From contig JAMYWO010000141.1 of NCBI GenBank assembly GCA_024220525.1, positions 32,769-96,768 on the forward strand: a DNA stretch of 64,000 bases. The letters run 5' to 3'. Shown here one piece after another: positions 33,699 through 44,221 of this stretch. The stretch is from Cochliopodium minus (lineage: Eukaryota > Discosea > Himatismenida > Cochliopodiidae). Positions within the stretch are counted from its first letter, which is position 1; each line of letters opens with the position of its first letter. Both the position numbers and the translations under genes were made by a program. The notes under the pieces are model-generated. The model was given only the letters and a program-made list of their open reading frames with translations, searched no databases and had not been told where the DNA came from.

Positions 33699-35301
33699 TT
33701 ATTTGGTAGCCTCAACAGAAACAAAGATACATCCAGAAACGTCCGACTTTGGTTTTGAAGAGTTGTTCAATTCAAAAGAAGTTTTAGGAAATATTTCTCC
33801 AACCTAGAATTAAATATAAAGATTAAAACAAACTTTTAAAAGAAATTAAAAATTTTTTTACCCAAGGAGCACTTAAATCTACAGAAGAAGTCTCACCCAT
33901 ATAATCATCACTCCCAACCTTTATTCAAAAAAAATGAAAAGTTTCATTCATATAATGAAAAATAAATTTAAAAAAAAAACGTACAACATCCTTGTCCATG
34001 ACAGTAAAAATTGTACTCAAATTATTGAGGGTGAGAGATTTGTCTTGAATTTCAAAGGTTTCTTCCCAAGAAGGATCCAAGTTCTTCCAAACGACTTTAG
34101 TTTTGTATTGTTTTCCACCAAGTTCGAATTTGACATAAGGATCTATAATGAATAGATTTGAAGAAATAATTGAAAAAAATAACAAAAACTAATTTGATTT
34201 TCATAATTTATAATGTAAATTAGAAATTTCAGAATTAAATTTTTTTTTTAGAAATATATTATTTTTTTTTACCAGAGAATCCATTGCTATCTTTACTTGC
34301 AAGATTGGTTCCACAATGGATAGTGATCTTGATTCCAGAAGGACCTCTATTTTGCAATTCCTTCTCCAAATATTCGATACCAGTCACTGCATTCTGCAAT
34401 TTCTTGTAGAAGGAAACTTGTTTCTGATACCTTGCAAATTCATAGAGGAAAATCACCAATCCTCTTCTTTCTCCTTCTAATTGTTGTTTGTCAAAGTGTG
34501 TTCTGGTACCTCTGATATCATTGCACATTGGTTGGAACCTTGTTCAAATTGAAATATAAAGTAATATTAGAAATTTATTTCAACATAAAACAAATAATGT
34601 GGCTAATAATCATTATCATCAATAGATACATCTGACATTAAAGATTATCTAAACAGAATGATTTAAGAGAATATAATTATATATGCGAAAGGAAACTAAA
34701 AATGTTGAGGCTATTAATAAATGTGTTTATAATTTCATTTTTAGTATTTATAGTATTATAGATTTTTGATTTTTTTGTTTACCAATGAACAGGATAATTT
34801 AATTCCTTTACTGATGAATAGATAGAATTTAAAATTGATACTTCCTTCACATAACTTTCGAGATCAGATGGCTGTAATTTCATAGTGCCATATAATTCAT
34901 CCATCATGGTGGTCATCTCCTTGATCTTTTGGGAATTCAAAGATTCTATGGTCTTCTTTGTCAATACTTGTTCTCTAAGAAAATTCGCTCCCTTTTTGAG
35001 AATCAAGTTTTTCAAATCTCCAATTGGTTTTTGAGGATCCCATTCGTATCCCACTATATCATTAAAAGATGTTAAATACATTTTAAAGAATAGATGTATC
35101 ATGAGTTCATTTATAAAGGATAATTCTTTTATATTTGATTTGATTACAATAAGAATTTATATTTGGGCTGCCAGTATTGCTGGTTCTTTGATTCAATGTT
35201 GATCCTGTTCTGTTCAATGTTGGTGGTGTATTAGTTTTATTCAATGGTGGTGTATTAGTTTTTGTAAGATTGGAATTCGTTCTATTTAAACTTGGATTCA
35301 T
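33699..35301 (-). CDS. C2-domain protein
   Basis: Six exons (35148-35301, 34783-35053, 34273-34538, 33985-34142, 33862-33918, 33699-33803) give 336 residues. The N-terminus is a low-complexity N/T/P/S-rich tail with LNRTNS and NKTNTPP repeats. A helical central region follows (ILKKGANFLREQVLTKKTIE). The C-terminal third is a C2 domain: GIKITIHCGTNLASKDSNGF, SDPYVKFELGG, KTKVVWKNLDPSWEETFEI and VMDKDVVGSDDYMGE. The aspartates expected in the calcium loops (SD-P-Y, MDKD, SDD) are present, so calcium-dependent membrane binding is likely. No membrane anchor or enzyme domain accompanies it. It may act in vesicle traffic or membrane repair. Confidence 0.85.
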
Positions 35302-35549
35302 TTTTTTTGGGTTGCTATATAGGATATAAGAATGGAAAAAATAAATTCGATTTTTTTTAATTTAAATTTAATTTTAAATAAAAAGATTCATACGAATTAT
35401 TCTTTTAAAACTAAAAAATAAATATCCTTTCCATTATTTCTTAGTAATCCATAGTCTTTTTTTTTTTTCAATTAATTTTGTCTATCATATGATATCATAA
35501 GATGATTCTCTCAAATTTCCAAATAAATAAATAAAAAAAAAAGAAAAGA

Positions 35550-37092
35550 ATGTTTTTGGATCAAATCAAACAAAAGAAAAAGAAAAATGAAGGAAATTTT
35601 CAAGTGATAGTTAAAGATAAGGAAGGCAGATTATGGAAAGAGACCACCACAAAAGATGGACTGGTATTTAAAGAGTTGATTGAAAATCATGAAGTTGAAG
35701 TATCGATAAGAGTGATATTACTGCCATCCAATCATCTCCAATTGACAAATCAAATTTTTGAGACTGTGGATTTTAATATAAAGGCGAATTGTACAATCAA
35801 AGAGATTAAAGAAAAGATTAAGGAAAAAACCAACTATCAGCTTCGAGATATGTCAATTATACAAAAGGATAAAACCTATTTCCTTGACAATCAAGAAATT
35901 AATCTTCAGATGTTCGAACAAATATGGGCCAAAATATCCACACTCAAAATAGATTTTGGAGATCCCAAATTATATAGAGTTCAAAGATTAAAACAATTGA
36001 TGTACCACGAAAATAATTGGATACAAGAAGAAGATAGTTTTGATGTGGAAGCAGAAAAAAATGAATTAAAAATAGTAAAAATAAATTTCCTTTCAATAAT
36101 TTCATCTAAATTTTTTCCCTTAAAGATTACTTACAATATATGGTTCAATGATTACTTTGATACTGAAAGAATGATGCTCTTAGAAGAAGAGATAACAAAA
36201 AGAGATCCAGATATAATCGGACTACAAGAAGTAAACCAAAAGCTATTCGACCTGTTGTCTTCTCAAAAATTCTTGAACAAATATTATATATCTGAGAATT
36301 ACTTTAAATCTTATGGGGTTTTGATACTCAGGTAATTAAAGAATATAAATCTAAAAGATTGTTTAATATTGAACAAAAAAAAACAGTAAAATCAAGTTAA
36401 ATCAACTTCATGTTCAAGAATTACCCACTAGACTTGGGAGAAGCTCTACCATTGCTACTTTTTCTATAAAAACACCATCTGGGATTCGTACAGTTTCTGT
36501 TGCAACTGCACATCTCGAAAGGTAAAAATAAAATTTAATTAATGCAATGAAAGTCACCATATCTGAATAGTTATGATTCAGATAATGAATATAGGTACCT
36601 CCAACTTTCTTTGATTATAAATAGACTTAATGAAATAAATTCTGAGTGTAACTTTGTAATTATGGACTCTAATTTTGCATATGGAAATGAAGGAGATGTT
36701 TTATTAAAGTCAAACTTTAAGGATGCATTCATAGAATCGAGTAAGTTGTATTTTATTTTTAACTTTTTCCTCTCTAATGCTGCTTAAAGAACAAAATGGA
36801 GAAGGATTAACTTTTGATCCAGTTACAAATCCGATCAATCCTGATAATAAATTGAACAGAAAAAGGTAAAAAAATTAAAAATTCACATTAATATCTTTAA
36901 AGAATTACTTTTATTAGAATTGATAGGATATACTTTTCTTTTGGAGAACAAAAATATGGAATTGATAAACTTGAAATCATAGGAAATTCCCCAAAAACAT
37001 TTTCTTTTGTCGATAAAAATCAAAAACCTTTCTCTGTTCCACTTGTTCCATCTGATCACTATGGTCTTTTTTGCAGTTTTAAACTTTTATGA
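35550..37092 (+). CDS. EEP-family phosphodiesterase, TDP2-like, with ubiquitin-like N-terminus
   Basis: The C-terminal half is an endonuclease/exonuclease/phosphatase fold: LKIITYNIWF, IIGLQEVNQK (metal-binding Glu), TVSVATAHLER, NFVIMDSNFAYGNEGD (Asp and Asn), KRIDRIYFS and the catalytic VPSDHYGLFC. These match the order of motifs in tyrosyl-DNA phosphodiesterase 2, which removes topoisomerase adducts from DNA 5' ends. The N-terminal half has a ubiquitin-like pattern (FNIKANCTIKEIKEKIKEKT). Introns start at about 36332, 36522, 36740 and 36866, plus a likely 51-nt in-frame one at 36075-36125 whose removal restores ELKI-ITYNIWF. In TDP2 the GDTN box carries Gly-Asp; here it is MDSN. RNA-directed EEP enzymes are an alternative. 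Confidence 0.72.
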
Positions 37093-37996
37093 TAATTTGA
37101 TTTCAAATAAATTTTTTTTGGAAATCATTAAAAAAAAAGATTTATTCTCACCTGCGGACTACGGTTTTGTTAAAGCAAACCGTCGCTATAGGGTAAGAAA
37201 AATTGGTTCTATGGGGACTCGGGGAATGAATAATAAAAGTATTCATTTTAAAAGTTTTAAATTAAAGGTCCCAATACAAGAAATTTTTAAAGTCATAATT
37301 GATAAAAAGATAATAAGAAAATTTAAAATTTTATAACAAGGGATTATTGGTTGAGATTATGTACTTCCAATCAGTGATATGAAACCAAATTTATGAAAAG
37401 GATAATACATTTGAAGAAGAAAAAAATAATCAATTTGTGAAAAAAAATTTTTTTAAAATAAAGTTACAAGAGTTAAAAAATTTCCATATTTTTTTTGATT
37501 TATTTTTCAATTCAAAAAACAATCTATTTCTCGATGGATAAAGAAATAATTTACTATAATTTTAAACAAAATTTTCCAATATTTTTTTTATAAATATAGG
37601 AGGAAGATTTTAAAAGAAGAGGGAGTCGAACATATTTTGAGGATATTGGAAATAGTCATTTTTTTTTTGAATAAGCGATAAATGTTTTGATTTAAAAATT
37701 GGATTTAAAAAAAAAAGGAAAGATTTTTAAATCTTATTTTTTTTTAAAAATTTGTTGTGAATTGATCAAAATATAAAGAATATTTTGAGACATTAAACAT
37801 CCTTGAATCAAATTATTTGATAATAGATTGATAATAATAGATTGAAATAGGGTTAATTCATCTATTTAAGAATAGTATATTTAAAAAAAAATATATATAT
37901 ATATTTTTAATAAATATTTACAGTGTTTTCAAAAATTAAATAAAAAAAAAAAAACCATACTAAATTAAAACCTGTTTCGTGGAATCAGATTTAATA
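37093..37996. other. intergenic region with a GC-rich island
   Basis: About 900 bp between two plus-strand genes. Bases 37150-37229 reach close to half G+C by hand count, in sequence that is otherwise around one fifth. The rest is poly-A and poly-T tracts, including an (AT)n run near 37893-37905. No supported gene apart from the island described separately. Confidence 0.5.
37139..37290 (+). ncRNA. candidate structured RNA or orphan exon
   Basis: A hairpin is visible: ACGGTTTTG at 37161-37169 can pair with CAAACCGT a few bases on. Further along ATGGGGAC can pair with GGTCCCA near 37267. In strongly AT-biased genomes such GC islands often mark non-coding RNAs. The same bases also lie in a frame that stays open from 37093 to 37336 (ADYGFVKANRRYRVRKIG), but it uses CGT, CGC and CGG arginine codons that are rare in the neighbouring genes. 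It resembles no tRNA or spliceosomal RNA that I can recognise. Confidence 0.25.
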
Positions 37997-39253
37997 ATGG
38001 CAAATAAGTTTTTATTGATTCTTTGTGCTTTATTTTTCATCGCATTATGTATCGATGGAACTGAAGCAAAGAAGACATTTGGATCATGCAATTGTAAGGC
38101 AAGAGCTGTCCAAAGATGCTCTTCTGATGATAATAAGGAAAAATGCGCAAAAAGATATAATAGAAGATGCACAAGAAGATGCAAACAAATCAGAAAACAA
38201 TTACCTGCATGTAATTGTTCTACAAAAGCTATTAAAAAATGTGGAGCAAGTGGATCTTCCAAAGCAAGAGATTGCAGAAATAATTCCATTTATAGCTGCC
38301 TCAGAAAGCTCGAGAAGAAAGTGAGCCGCTCAATTAAAATTAAACTTATCAATGATAAACCACCAAAAAAATCATTGACTACATTCACCAAAAGAGCTGC
38401 AGTAAGACAATGTGGAAAGGGAGAAGTTAATAAACAATGCAGAATTGAAGCAAGAAAAGAGATAAGACAAAGAGAGATCAAATTCAGAAAAACTGTATTG
38501 GATGCATGTGCATGCAGAGCCAAACTTTCTCAAAGATGTCAAGATAAACCAAATTCCAAAAAATGCATTAGAAGATACAATAGATGTGCAAGAAGATGTT
38601 TGAGAAGAGCATGTAACATCCGTGGAAAACTTGAATGCATCAGCCACAACAAGAAGACCAAATGCAGAAAGACTGTTTCCGAATCTTGCAGAAGAGTCAA
38701 CAAAATCAAAAAAGCAAGAAAAGTTCAAGTAAAGAGAGATACCATTATTGTATCTAAGATCAATCTCAGTAAATCTTTCAAAGCTATCTGTGAAAAGGCT
38801 GCTGTTAGAAAATGTGGAGCTGGAGCTGTAAACAAGCCTTGCAGAATTCAAGTAAAAAAGCAAATCAAAAAGAGAGAAAGAACATTCAGAAAGAATTCCT
38901 TGAAAGCATGTTCATGCAGAACCAAACTTTCAAAGAGATGCAGAAGAAATCTCAAAAAAAGTGGATGTACTAGAAGATTCAACAGATGTGCAAGAAAATG
39001 TTTGAGAAAAGCATGTAAATCTCGTGCAAGAGTTGCATGTACTGGAAAGAAGACTGAAAAAAAATGCAGAAAAACCAGATCCACCAGATGCAGAAAGATC
39101 CACTTGAGAAAACAAAGAAAAGTCAACAGAAAGAGACACTCAAAGAAGACAACCAAGAAACATCTCAAGAAAAGACAAACCAAAAGAGTTGTTTTGATCA
39201 AAAAGAAAATTTCTGAAAAGAAGTTGAGAAAATCTGCAAAGANAAAAAAATAA
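37997..39253 (+). CDS. cysteine-, lysine- and arginine-rich secreted repeat protein
   Basis: Single exon, 418 residues including one codon with an N (39241-39243). ATG 37997 starts a signal peptide (FLLILCALFFIALCIDGTEA). The mature chain has about 36 cysteines and is extremely basic. It is built from diverged repeats of a module: C-x-C-[RK]-x5-RC, about ten residues, C-x-RR[YF]NR, then ARRC or TRRC. Two longer units of about 130 residues (starting AAVRQCGKGEVNKQC and AAVRKCGAGAVNKPC) show a clear internal duplication. The C-terminus is nearly pure K/R/T. Even cysteine counts in CxC and CxxxC spacing suggest a disulfide-rich extracellular, wall or extrusome protein, perhaps antimicrobial by charge. 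I do not recognise the family. Confidence 0.75.
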   Translation: MANKFLLILCALFFIALCIDGTEAKKTFGSCNCKARAVQRCSSDDNKEKCAKRYNRRCTRRCKQIRKQLPACNCSTKAIKKCGASGSSKARDCRNNSIYSCLRKLEKKVSRSIKIKLINDKPPKKSLTTFTKRAAVRQCGKGEVNKQCRIEARKEIRQREIKFRKTVLDACACRAKLSQRCQDKPNSKKCIRRYNRCARRCLRRACNIRGKLECISHNKKTKCRKTVSESCRRVNKIKKARKVQVKRDTIIVSKINLSKSFKAICEKAAVRKCGAGAVNKPCRIQVKKQIKKRERTFRKNSLKACSCRTKLSKRCRRNLKKSGCTRRFNRCARKCLRKACKSRARVACTGKKTEKKCRKTRSTRCRKIHLRKQRKVNRKRHSKKTTKKHLKKRQTKRVVLIKKKISEKKLRKSAKXKK

Positions 39254-39358
39254 AAAAATAAAAAAATAAAAAAATAAAAAAATAAAAAAATAAAAATAAA
39301 AAAATAAAAAAATAAAAAAAATAAAAAAAATAAAAAAATAAAAAAATAAAAAAAATTG
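39254..39358. repeat. (AAAAAAT)n simple repeat
   Basis: About fifteen units of a mostly 7-nt A-rich repeat directly follow the stop codon of the cysteine-rich gene, with an N at 39242 just before it. On the minus strand the permease frame runs into it. Confidence 0.9.
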
Positions 39359-40231
39359 TTACAATGATTATCATGAGAGGTATTCCTTTGTTGAAGAAAA
39401 AAGAGTTTTCTTTGGTTCCCAACTTTCCAATGTATGAGGCAATCACAACAATCACCAAAGAAAACGCATAATAGGAAGTGTACATTCTTTATTGAGGAAA
39501 AAAACAAAAATTAAAATGAAAAAATGAAAAAAATGATTAATAAAAAATCAAAATAAATTTATAAAAAAAAAAATAATAAAAAAAATTAATAAAAAAAAAA
39601 TTTGAATTTACATAGAACAAACAAATGCTGTTCCTCTACCGAATGATCTTCTTATCCATCCATTCAACCCTTCGTTTGTTCTGAAAGTCATGGTTAGTTC
39701 TGAGGTGATTAAGCATATGGGTGTTGCCCAAAAGATCGGAGTCAATAAAAATAGCAAGATAGAAACAAGAGGATAGGCATTCAGCTAAATGGAAGAAAAA
39801 AAAAAAAACAAAAATAAGAAAAAGAAAAAGAATTTTCTCTTTTAAAAAAATATATATATTTTCAGGAATTCAATCAAAATGAATGAAATTGATCAACAGT
39901 CCAAATTATTTGAATTCTTTTGTAAATTCTTTAATTATTATTTTTATTATAATTTCTTTTTTCAGCTAAAATTATATTATTAGCTCCTTTATAAAAAATT
40001 AATTTTATTTACAATCGGTTCACTTCCAAATGGTCCACCTCTTTTTTCGTTAAAACATATTCGGTTCATTTAATGAGAAAGAAAAATATATTTATATATA
40101 TTTTTATTTTACGATACTGATAGATAGATGATGATGCAAAACTTGAAGATGGATACTTGCTCTTTCTCTTTTCCTTCATTATTCTGAAATTCCATGTCAT
40201 TTAATTTTTGAATAGAGCCAGTTTCTGACAT
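39359..40231 (-). pseudogene. APC-family amino-acid/polyamine permease, 5' fragment
   Basis: Exons 40113-40231, 40013-40040, 39612-39784 and 39486 leftward join in frame. The protein begins with a hydrophilic N-terminus (MSETGSIQKLNDMEFQNNEG). It continues FCIIIYLSVSGGPFGSEPI, the first helix with the GGPFG substrate loop of the plant PUT/LAT-type permeases. Then come PIFWATPICLITSELTMTF, GLNGWIRRSFG and a third helix. Only about 160 of the usual 450-500 residues are present; the frame then enters the simple repeat at 39358 and would read antisense through the cysteine-rich gene. The gene is thus cut, either by an assembly join at the repeat or by a real rearrangement. No nonsense change is seen in the part that remains. 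Confidence 0.6.
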
Positions 40232-41183
40232 TTTTTTTTTTTTTTTAATTTTATTTTCAAAACTAATTCAATTAAATGTGAAAATAAGTTTGAATTGAGT
40301 AAACAATTTTTTGTAAATGATTAATGATTTCATTTAACTTTTAATTTTCAAAATGAAGAAATGAAAGAAGTGTGTCACTTTTTAATCATCAAACTTTAGT
40401 ATTTTTAAAAAAGTGTTTAAAACAAGTTTAATTAATTTATCCAACAAATTCTCTAAAACAGTTTCTTTTTCACTTTTATTGTTTAATACTTTGATCATCA
40501 AAATTAATGTCATTGGAAATAAAATGATCTACTATTATTTTCTGTTCAAAACGTTCCATTCCAAACCAGATTATATGTGCTAAATCTTTAATAAAAGAGT
40601 TATAAAAAATATTTTTATTTTATAAATGACAGTAATTGGGAACCCATGAAACACAAATGTTAATATCACTGATCCACTAATTTCATTACTTCAAGATGAT
40701 ATAAAGAAAGTAACAGTCCAAAAACTAAAAAAATTAATTTTATATTTTTTTGAAATAAAATAACATATTTTATACACGATAAAAAATCATTCATCTCTTA
40801 TATTGAAGATTTATCTTCTGATAAACAATTGATATTTATATACAGTGTATGGTGATTTGCATAATTAAGCAAATTATTTTTACTTATGAATTTATTTTAA
40901 TCAAATTCTGTTTGATATCTGCCTGTTGATTAAATAAATTTTATGATGAAATATTTGAACTTTATTCATCAAATAAAATCTTATGTTCTTGATTATAGTG
41001 ATCATTTTTTTTTATTTATTGAAAGGATATAGGATTCAAAAGATGAAACAAATAGAAAACAATCAAAAAAAAAAATCCTTTTTAAAAATACCACATTTTA
41101 TTTTTCGTTAAATTTTGAAAGAGAATGAAACAACTTTGATTAAAATTTTTTTTTTTATAATTTTTTTATAATTTAAAAGGAAT
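40232..41183. other. intergenic region
   Basis: About 950 bp between the permease and Ras genes, both minus strand. Apart from the dispersed repeat copy B and poly-T tracts near 41140-41175 I see no frame or RNA gene. Confidence 0.45.
40762..40890 (-). repeat. dispersed repeat, copy B
   Basis: The reverse complement of this block matches 17709-17836. The hairpin ATTTGC (40855-40860) with GCAAAT (40869-40874) is perfect here and keeps pairing through a G-U change in copy A. The similarity extends weakly to about 40990 (AAATATTTCAT and ATTTGATTAAAATAAA) on the upstream side of the element. Confidence 0.8.
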
Positions 41184-42334
41184 TTATAAAAGAGAACAAA
41201 GACCACCTCCACCTTTGGTTTTTTCGCTTTTAGGTTGAGAATTTTTAAATTTGGATATTTCTAATACAAGATATTCAAAAGCCTCTGCAATATTTTTTTT
41301 GGTGAGAGCAGATCCTTCAAAAAAATTTTTTCCTTTGAAATTTTCTGAAGATTTTTTGGAAGTATATTCTTCTGCTTCATTTGTTGGCACTTCTCTTGAT
41401 TTTTCGAGATCATCTAAAATAATTAAATTTAAAAAACAGTTTATTTAAATATAGAGGGTATATATTGATAAAAGGGTGGAAGGAAATTGAATTTGATTCA
41501 TTTTGATGGATTATACAAAGGAGAATCAATCAAATTATAATTTATTTTAGTTATAATTGAATTTTAGTTGAATGTTGATATAATCAGCTAAATTTATAAA
41601 AAAATTTTTAATTTTGTCTATCCATTTTTAATTTTGGTTTATTTATAAAGGAAATTGAAGAAATGTTGCAACAAATTCTTTTTGAATATAAAATATTGTT
41701 GAAGAAAATATATTTGAAAAGTATAGATATCAAATAAAGGTTATATTAATGAATGAGTTAATATATTATCTTTGTTTTTGATGTTTCTTTTACATTTATT
41801 TCCAAATACAAGGAATGGTGCAGCTGGTTTTAAATTATTGATCAATTCAAAATATGTTTCCAATTCATCGAAAGAATCTCTTGATATGATTGAATATACA
41901 AGAAAAAATCCATCTCCTTCCTTTACCCATGATTCTCTTAATGGTGCGTATTCTCCTTGTCCTGCAGTATCAAGAATATCAAGGAGATATCCATTTCCTT
42001 TTATATGCATTAATTTTCTAAAAGAATCTTCTACAGTTGGATCGTACTAAAAAAAAAAAATTTATAAAAATATTATTGAAGAAAATAAAAAAAAAAATTA
42101 TTTTATTTTTTAATTTCTCTTTCTTATTTGATTTTATTTTTACCTCTTCTTGAAATTGATCATATAGATAAGAGAATACAACACAACTTTTTCCAACACC
42201 ACTATTATTATTATTATTTTTGAAATAAAAAAAAACATTTAACTATTTGATGTTCTTTTTTAAAAAATAAGGAATATTATTCACCCTCCTCCCATTACAG
42301 TGATTTTTATCTTTTCTTGATTCTTATCAGTCAT
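41184..42334 (-). CDS. Ras-family small GTPase
   Basis: Exons 42285-42334, 42144-42201, 41794-42046 and 41184-41413 give 196 residues. GTP-binding motifs are complete: P-loop GGGGVGKS, switch I YDPTVEDS, G3 DTAGQGEY, G4 NKYD (usually NKCD or NKxD) and G5 EGSAL. The effector loop and the Q in DTAGQ are as in Ras. The C-terminus is GGGGLCSLL; CSLL is a CaaX box ending in leucine, predicting geranylgeranylation and membrane attachment. DTAGQGEY in place of the usual DTAGQEEY is a small departure. The protein should act as a plasma-membrane signalling switch. No exchange factor or GAP is nearby. Confidence 0.93.
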
Positions 42335-42981
42335 TTTTTTTTTTTACAAGTTTATTTTAACTAATTTTTTTTTATTTTATTTGAATATGTTTCTTGTTAA
42401 ATTGTTTTCTATTTCATCTTTTATTTGGGAAAACTTACAAATACAAAACTAATCCAAAATTATTCCTTTTCAAATCCTCTTGATTTTTTTTTATATTTGT
42501 ATTTTATTGTGAAATAAATATTAATTTTATTTTTAATTTATTTTTCCACCTTTCAGTAAAAAATAAAACTTTAAAAAAAAAATGGTTAAACAAAACAAGA
42601 AATTATTATCAATCTGTCTTTCATTTACAAATTTATTAGATTTTATCCCTTTCAATTACAATAAAATAATATTTTTGACAAAGATATTTACAAATCTACT
42701 TTGTTAAAATCGATATCCTGGAATCAATCTAAAATTGATTAAAAATTTTACAATATAAAATTGACTTTCATCAAGTGGATGATGGGTTTTTCTCCTAATA
42801 TCAAACAAAATCAATTTCATTGATAAGTGAACATCATTAAGATTAATAGAAGTGAAATTTTGTAAAAGTGAGATTTAATTTTCAGGAAATTAATTTGAAG
42901 ATATGACTTTCTTATCTCTAAATTTATGCCAACAAGATCATTTAGTGATATAAAAATAAATTAAAAAAAATTGAGAGATAA
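42335..42981. other. divergent intergenic region
   Basis: About 650 bp between the Ras gene (minus) and an unknown zinc-motif gene (plus). It is AT-rich and has no supported frame; it should contain both promoters. No known motif stands out. Confidence 0.4.
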
Positions 42982-44046
42982 ATGAATTCAATAATTAATG
43001 CATCACCCCACAACAATCTATCAACAAACAAATATTCGAATTCATTCCAAATATCTTCAATTTTTCAATTTGATTTGGACTTTGGAAAGAAATTTAAACA
43101 AGAAATATTTGAAATACAAACAAATATGAATGATACATTCAGGTTATTAAATTCAAAAATAACAATCCCTCTTCCTTTTCTAATATTCATTTTTCTTTTT
43201 TATTTTAGGCCAATTTCAAATGAAACAGCTATAAAACTTGAAATAATAGCAGATGTAATTGCAAATACTGTAAATGGAATATACGAATTAGATATTCCAG
43301 AGGAAAGAATTAAATCTTTAACAAAAGATATTGAACAATATATGCTGAAGGAAGGAGAAAAGATAGTAACAAAAAGCAAAAAGGAGTTTGCATTGAAATC
43401 AATTTGCAATGTAAATTACAAAATATTCATCCCTATGCTTCCAAAGTTAGCATTTGGAACCTATGAATATCAATTGAGGTGAAATTTTATTCAAAACAAA
43501 AAAAAAATTTATAAATTATAAAATAAAAAACATACAATATATCCGCTTTAAATCATCATTAAACTTATTCATATTTTTCTTCTTTATATTATTAGACCAT
43601 TGTTTCCAAATTATGAAAATAATAATGTGGATCAGCCATATATCCTCATCAAATCTTATAAACCAAAACAAAGAGAAAATAATGAACTGAATGAATACAA
43701 AGATTGCTCTGGATGTGATCCCACAGTTGTACAATATTGCAAGAATTGTGGGAGAGTGCTTGTGGATGGAAAACATCCCAACAAATCATATTCAGAAGAC
43801 CATTTCGGTTCACCCCCCAACACCATTAATTTAAGAAGGGAACTAATACACTTGTTATATACTGATATTTACCCTTATGTTTTTTTCACCACTTTCATTT
43901 GTTCTTTGCTTGGTGTTGGGGGTTTCTGGGGATCCACTGAAGAGAAGATGGCTTACTTCATTGGTTCCATCGCCAACAAATTCATCCAATTCAAGGATAA
44001 TCTTAGCGAAGAACTTCAAAAATTGCTTGGTTTCAAATCGAATTAA
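42982..44046 (+). CDS. unknown protein with C-x2-C zinc motif and C-terminal hydrophobic segment
   Basis: Three exons: 42982-43142, 43209 to about 43479, and about 43595-44046. The first intron (43143-43208) is 66 nt, a multiple of three without a stop, so an unspliced reading is also open; splicing gives NDTFRPISNE and removes a spurious hydrophobic run. The middle part is helical. The third exon has CSGCDPTVVQYCKNCGRVL, a four-cysteine zinc-ribbon-like motif, followed by DGKHPNKSYSEDHFG. A hydrophobic segment (YVFFTTFICSLLGVGGFWG) lies near the C-terminus and could be a membrane helix. Family not recognised. The next gene on the strand is also a cysteine-motif unknown. Confidence 0.6.
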
Positions 44047-44221
44047 AGAATCCAAGCATTCTAAAACTGTTTTATGTTAAAAATCAAATTGAAAAAATTA
44101 AAAGATATTTTGTTATTTTTGATCTTATTCTATCATTGCAATTTTCTTTTTTTTGATATCCTCTCTTGAAAATTTAACTAAAATAATAAAAAAAATTGAT
44201 AATATCCAAAATATCAAAAAG

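Noticed and set aside
37139-37230. Interpretation of the GC-rich island as a tRNA or U1 snRNA
   Set aside because: No T-loop (TTCGA-type) or acceptor stem pairing is visible, and its ACCTG would pair poorly with the GTAAAA donors used here.
38848-39507. Long minus-strand frames opposite the cysteine-rich gene
   Set aside because: They are antisense to a gene with signal peptide and regular cysteine repeats, and part of their length is the translated (ATTTTTT)n repeat.
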